A program made the translations under genes and the position numbers. From contig OX422186.1 in assembly GCA_949130485.1 (NCBI GenBank), positions 3,575,313 through 3,639,312 on the forward strand: a stretch of 64,000 nt of DNA, given 5' to 3'. This DNA is from Agelas oroides. Taxonomy: Eukaryota > Porifera > Demospongiae > Agelasida > Agelasidae. Below, one piece after another: positions 62,260-64,000 of this stretch. The notes below the pieces were generated by a model. It was given only the letters and a program-made list of their open reading frames with translations, was not told the DNA's origin and made no database searches. Position 1 is the stretch's first letter; each line of letters opens with the position of its first letter.

Positions 62260-64000
62260 GATAATAGTCACTCTCAATACTTATATAACATACTGAACAG
62301 GGACCGAGACTAGCTACATACATACTTGAACAATCAACAAACATCTAGGCCTAAAAAAATCGGCCTAGACGCTATGCAAAGTCGTCGCCCACTGCACAGG
62401 GAGCATTACATGGTTCAATTTTCCTACCACATAAGAAATATTTACACTGAATGAAGACCATTGTAAATATTTTGCACGTGTTTTCTTAAGACTAGGAGTC
62501 CACATTCCACCACAATCATTAATGCCCATACCTCCATACCACGAAAAAATATTCAAATTCAATACCAGCCACACGACAATTTAACTTGAGAATTTTCGCA
62601 CATACTGTAAATTGAGAAATGTTTGGTGTTAAAATATTTCGTTGCTCCAGTTGGTGATGAAATTTAACTGACTAAACATGTTCGACAGTGATCTATAAAA
62701 CAGTGTAAATTTACAGTACAAAAATAACATATCCAATGTACTGAAAGACAGCTGTTTTCACTGCTCTGCTTTTGGCTCACTTCACTGCTATTCCGCATTC
62801 GCGATGTCAATTCAAAGCCGAAGGATTGTTGTCAACATGTTTGCCAAAGCAAGCGATTCCCCTTGCAAACATGGTGGTGGAGAATGTTATCGTGGACAAA
62901 GGCCTCTTGGCAAGAAGCACAGTCAGTACTTAATATACATGGTAGTCTTTGATGCAGCAAGCTCCTTCGTACTCTTCCATGCCACTAAAATAGCACAAAC
63001 AACTAATCCATTAACCTAATGGGTATGTTGCTGGGCCCAACTGACCCAAATTTTGGCAGATGCTACTCAAAAAACGATAACTGTCTACTGTGCATGTATG
63101 AAACTGCAAGCTGACTCTGTCGGAGTGGTGTCATCTTTTGCATGGATAATTACAAGCATACTCACCAAAAAAATATATTATGCATATCCTGTGCTATTTG
63201 TGTCTCTACCTGGTTATACAATTACAGGAATTCTAGCCTCACCTCGATCACTATTATCTTGAAGATTAGTACGTACTATGGCTTAATTGTAGCTTGAAGC
63301 ATATCTTGTGCTATTCGTGTCTCCACCTCACTAGAAATGCTGGCTTATAGGCTTTCTGAAATGAGATACTAATTAGGGAAGCTTCCTAACTACACTCTAT
63401 TCAAATTGTGAGCACTCCTTGAACTTCAAGTGTCACGCACACAAAAGGAATGCAACTGAGGTGACCAAAACATGGTTAAAGTAACCTAAACCTTTTTACA
63501 GTGCAAGTACACCAACATGCCATTTTAGGCATGTTTAGATGCTGAGAGTTTCTTCAGGCAATCAGGTTGCTCAGGTTTTCCCCTCATTCACCTGTTAAAG
63601 AGTATAGTGTCCTTTGCAAGGTGTGTGTTTGGCTGAAACAAAAGGATGAAGTGAACCTCACAGAAGAGGGTGAAAAGGTTCAAGGTCTTTCCTCACAGCA
63701 GCCGTGATGTAACTGACAAAACATGATCTATACACTAACCTGGAAAATGTGGGTATACACATGGAACCACTAACCTCATTGACAGGCTACTGATTTTAGT
63801 TACCCAAGTTGCAGTACAAAACTTATGTTTCATCTATTGTCGGCACAGACATGAAAATTTGCCAAGGTATATGACCAGTGTTTTGTGGATAGCTACCAGA
63901 AAATCAGGTATGTAGGTACAAAACCTGGACTCTGGACTGCACCATGGACTGGGATTATGGACTCGATTTTGGACTCAATAGTATTCTAATTCTGCCATAA
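62260..64000. other. Intron DNA paralogous to 49.2-49.8 kb; no gene
   Basis: gataatagtcactctcaata, acataagaaatatttacact and gagtggtgtcatcttttgca match 49233, 49327 and 49692 in order, so the stretch to about 63160 is a duplicate of the 49 kb segment. After that nothing is recognised. The final 60 bases contain a short run of tggactSgRttttggactc repeats. Confidence 0.5.

Overview
This is eukaryotic, intron-rich, AT-leaning animal DNA. There are no operons or prokaryotic signals. Real coding sequence is confined to short exons with GT-AG borders, one large NACHT exon, and transposon ORFs. The gene content (NOD-like receptor genes with 84-bp leucine-rich-repeat exons, a BEL/Pao retroelement, DIRS-like and Crypton-like tyrosine-recombinase relics, HIRAN and DUF7869-type repetitive ORFs, many fold-back MITEs) best fits a marine basal metazoan. 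A sponge is my first guess and a cnidarian my second; this is inference from content only.

The left 15 kb is organised around one NLR gene on the minus strand. Its linker exons lie at 13229-13300 and 9626-9691, the NACHT exon at 5458-7069, and the LRR exons at 5179-5265, 4856-4939, 3598-3681 and 3428-3502. All splice phases agree, so the gene looks intact over this stretch. Its N-terminal domain was not found. A decayed tyrosine-recombinase element (7447-9395) sits inside one of its introns. From 15 to 28 kb there is a GC-richer, promoter-like patch, a minisatellite interrupted by an insertion, a long BEL/Pao polyprotein ORF (minus strand, its 3' end lost in a 200-N gap), a 49-bp-arm perfect inverted repeat, and a broken non-LTR retrotransposon.

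From 28 to 63 kb the only host coding sequence I can defend is a series of minus-strand LRR exons: four cassettes of exactly 84 bp (62164, 52842, 41393, 36571) and a terminal exon with a stop codon (28967-29072). All have the same phase. They are either one huge NLR gene whose NACHT exon lies beyond the right edge, or a dispersed cassette array. The introns are filled with transposons whose boundaries can be read directly: an hAT-type MITE with an 8-bp target duplication, Mutator-type MITEs with 9-bp duplications, a 2.4-kb CACGG-ended element with a TAGT duplication and a paralogous empty site, and a long-TIR element with an ATTAAAA duplication. Two of the larger elements each contain a nested Mutator-type MITE.

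The most unusual object is at 57.6-60.9 kb. A putative transposon flanked by 25-bp inverted repeats carries a split DUF7869-like ORF. It is interrupted exactly inside the coding sequence by a smaller TA-flanked element with 28-bp inverted repeats and long C/G tracts, and that smaller element itself encodes a HIRAN-domain ORF.
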